Assembly: GCF_001787335.1 (NCBI RefSeq)
Contig: NZ_CP014674.1
Span: forward strand, 2,274,501-2,338,500
DNA: 64,000 nt
From: Kozakia baliensis
Lineage (GTDB): Bacteria; Pseudomonadota; Alphaproteobacteria; Acetobacterales; Acetobacteraceae
Direction of reading: 5' to 3'
The translations under genes were made by a program, and so were the position numbers. Under the pieces are notes generated by a model, which saw only the letters and a list, made by a program, of their open reading frames with translations, was not told the origin of the DNA and made no database searches. How positions within the stretch are numbered: position 1 is the first letter of the stretch; every line of letters begins with the position of its first letter. Shown here piece by piece: positions 62,398 to 64,000 of this stretch.

Positions 62398-63305
62398 TGG
62401 ATCTAAGACATCTCCGTTACTTCGTAGCCGTTGCCGATCAGCGCAGCTTCACGCGCGCGGCTGAAACATTGCATATCGAGCAGCCGCCACTGAGCCAGCA
62501 GATCAAAGCGCAGGAAAGAGAACTCGGCGTTCAGCTTTTCATCCGCTCCCGCCAAGGCGCAACGCTAACGGAAACCGGCGTTCAATTGCTGGAGCAAGCA
62601 CGTTCCATTTTGGCGATGGAGAGACAATTCCACTCCCTTGCCCGCGGTTTGGCCAGAGGCGAGCAGGGGCGCTTGCGTGTCGGTATGGCGGGGGCCGTTT
62701 CGCTGTTGCCGCTGATTCCTCGCGCGCTGCGCACTTTCCGCGAAAAATGGCCCGACATCATTGTGACATTGGAGGAAAGCAACACACCCGCCCTTTGCGA
62801 GGCCCTCCGCGAGCGCCGGGTGGATATCGCCATCGTTCGGCCGCCCGCGCCGGACCCGACGATTTTCCTTCATCCGCTGCTCGACGAAAGCACGGTGATC
62901 GCCCTGCCCAAGGGCCATGCGCAATCTTCCCGCCATGGCCTGCACTTGCGGGATATCGCCCAGGAGCCATTCATTATCTTCGAGCGCGAACTCGGCCCTG
63001 GCTTTTATGACGCCATTATCGCCGCCTGCCAGAAAGCCGGTTTTACGCCGCACCTGGGTCAATCCGCGCCTCAGATCACCGCAACGATCCCGATGGTGGC
63101 GGCAGGCATGGGCGTTTCCATCGTTCCGGCCTATTTGCACCAAATCCATGCGGAAGGCGCGACGTTCCATCCCATTATCGGGCCAGCCCCGCGCGCCACC
63201 ATCTCGCTGGCTTCACGAACGCCGACCCTTTCCGGCCCCACCGCCAATTTTCACGCGGTGCTGCGCGAACTCGTCGCTTCGGAAGAAGATTCTGGAGGAT
63301 TTTGA
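62397..63305 (+). CDS. LysR-family regulator, probable regulator of pdc
   Basis: This 302-residue LysR-type regulator has the N-terminal winged helix ([37 protein letters not shown]) and two effector-binding lobes starting about residue 90 (RLRVGMAGAVSLLPLIP). The N-terminus and LFIRSRQG style match the BenM/CatM-like branch. Divergent placement next to pdc and the operator between them suggest it controls pdc and itself; the inducer is unknown. Its start is coupled to the leader peptide, and its last 55 bp overlap the converging channel gene. Confidence 0.85.
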   Translation: MDLRHLRYFVAVADQRSFTRAAETLHIEQPPLSQQIKAQERELGVQLFIRSRQGATLTETGVQLLEQARSILAMERQFHSLARGLARGEQGRLRVGMAGAVSLLPLIPRALRTFREKWPDIIVTLEESNTPALCEALRERRVDIAIVRPPAPDPTIFLHPLLDESTVIALPKGHAQSSRHGLHLRDIAQEPFIIFERELGPGFYDAIIAACQKAGFTPHLGQSAPQITATIPMVAAGMGVSIVPAYLHQIHAEGATFHPIIGPAPRATISLASRTPTLSGPTANFHAVLRELVASEEDSGGF

Positions 63306-64000
63306 GCCGGAGGCTGCGGCGCTTCGGATGGGACACCATCCTGGACGAGGTGAAACGGCACACCAGGGGGCGTCGTGTAATAGGAAGTGCCCGTATAGAA
63401 TTTGATCCCGGCGGCGGCGAACGGATTGGCGATACGGCGGTAGAACTCGCGCTGCACCTTCCATTTCATCATCGGCGCGGTGCGGATCGTGCCGAGAATG
63501 GTGGCCCCGCCGCTATCGCTCTTATCAACGCCCAGATCGTTGAAGTCAGAGAAGATCATCGAACCGAAAACATCGTCTTTGCGCATCTCGGTCACGGCAT
63601 TCGCCATAATGTCGATCACGCGTGAGAAATCTTCCGAAAGATCGACCTGCTGGCGCACGATCACCTGGTTATAACCACGCGCCGTATTGGCAATGGAGGA
63701 GACGGACGAGAACGGGATGATGTGAAGATCTCCGTTGATGTCGCGCAACTTTACAGTGCGGATCGAAAGATTTTCCACGGTGCCGGAAACGCCGCCGGTG
63801 GTGACCCAATCGCCGACCTGAATGGCGTCTTCCACCAGCATGAAGAAGCCGGTGATGAAATCCTTAACCAAGCTTTGCGAGCCGAAAGCGATCGCCGCCC
63901 CCAAAATTCCCGCACCCGTCAACAACGGCGCAACGTTGATGCCGATTTGAGAAAGCGTCGTCACCGTCACGACGATCACGATAATCGCCAACAACACCGT
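63251..64000 (-). CDS. MscS-family mechanosensitive channel, C-terminal part
   Basis: The visible 249 codons hold the pore-lining helix (LLTGAGILGAAIAFGSQSLVKDF), the beta domain (FFMLVEDAIQVGDWVTTGGVSG) and the cytoplasmic alpha-beta domain (FDDLGVD-like FNDLGVDKSD...). A Pro/Ser/Glu-rich tail follows (EAPQPPAQNPPESSSEATSS). The frame is open beyond the right edge, so the N-terminal helices are missing. MscS channels open under membrane tension. The 3' end overlaps the LysR gene. Confidence 0.9.
   Translation of the reverse strand, partial: TVLLAIIVIVVTVTTLSQIGINVAPLLTGAGILGAAIAFGSQSLVKDFITGFFMLVEDAIQVGDWVTTGGVSGTVENLSIRTVKLRDINGDLHIIPFSSVSSIANTARGYNQVIVRQQVDLSEDFSRVIDIMANAVTEMRKDDVFGSMIFSDFNDLGVDKSDSGGATILGTIRTAPMMKWKVQREFYRRIANPFAAAGIKFYTGTSYYTTPPGVPFHLVQDGVPSEAPQPPAQNPPESSSEATSSRSTA

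Overview
The window looks like the chromosome of an acetic acid bacterium (Acetobacteraceae, Alphaproteobacteria). The evidence is a Zymomonas-type pyruvate decarboxylase gene, two OprB carbohydrate porins, an alphaproteobacterial ntrY-ntrX-hfq-hflX block behind dusB, and moderately GC-rich core genes. The genus cannot be fixed from the sequence alone. There is no prophage, insertion sequence or CRISPR array. Three tRNA genes are present: Leu-UAA, Asp-GUC and His-GUG.

Layout. 1-8.4 kb: envelope and stress genes (SPOR-domain protein, secreted peroxiredoxin, a two-POTRA protein without a barrel, two convergent OprB porins, a POT peptide symporter, a DnaJ-like protein with a coupled micro-membrane protein). 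8.4-12.3 kb: a tripartite efflux operon with no inner-membrane pump beside it, then YqjE/YqjD-like inner-membrane proteins. 12.4-16.3 kb: a PotABCD-like transporter locus in which the ATPase has lost its P-loop and the permease is half size, followed by YcgN-like and YgjP-like genes. 16.3-20.1 kb: tRNA-Leu, a CPBP protease, transporters, an SDR with a coupled micro-lipoprotein, and tRNA-Asp. 20.2-25.5 kb: an AT-richer, partly decayed polysaccharide region (two glycosyltransferases, gene remnants, a Wzm/Wzt-type ABC exporter).

25.6-43.7 kb is mostly core metabolism: a class II cyclic-nucleotide phosphodiesterase, isoaspartyl peptidase, a decayed cupin gene, threonine dehydratase, a queE-queC-queD-SDR operon, surE, a folP-folBK-folE operon, ilvE, a globin-coupled diguanylate cyclase, and rplM-rpsI. 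43.8-54.5 kb holds a DUF2125-like protein, a lipoprotein, tRNA-His, a SulP transporter, a divergent nsrR/hmp nitric-oxide pair with a visible operator, an inositol-monophosphatase-family gene, hflX and hfq. 54.6-60.5 kb is the ntr region. It has ntrX, ntrY and an NtrC-like protein with neither receiver domain nor sigma-54 contact loop, and ntrB is absent next to dusB. The window ends with pdc, divergent from a LysR gene that is preceded by a 12-codon leader peptide, and a truncated MscS-type channel gene.

The strongest candidates for something undescribed are the apparently ATP-binding-dead ABC locus (12.4-15.1 kb), the stripped-down NtrC with lost NtrB, and the leader peptide plus repeated operator between pdc and its LysR neighbour. 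Several micro-proteins are tightly coupled to larger genes.
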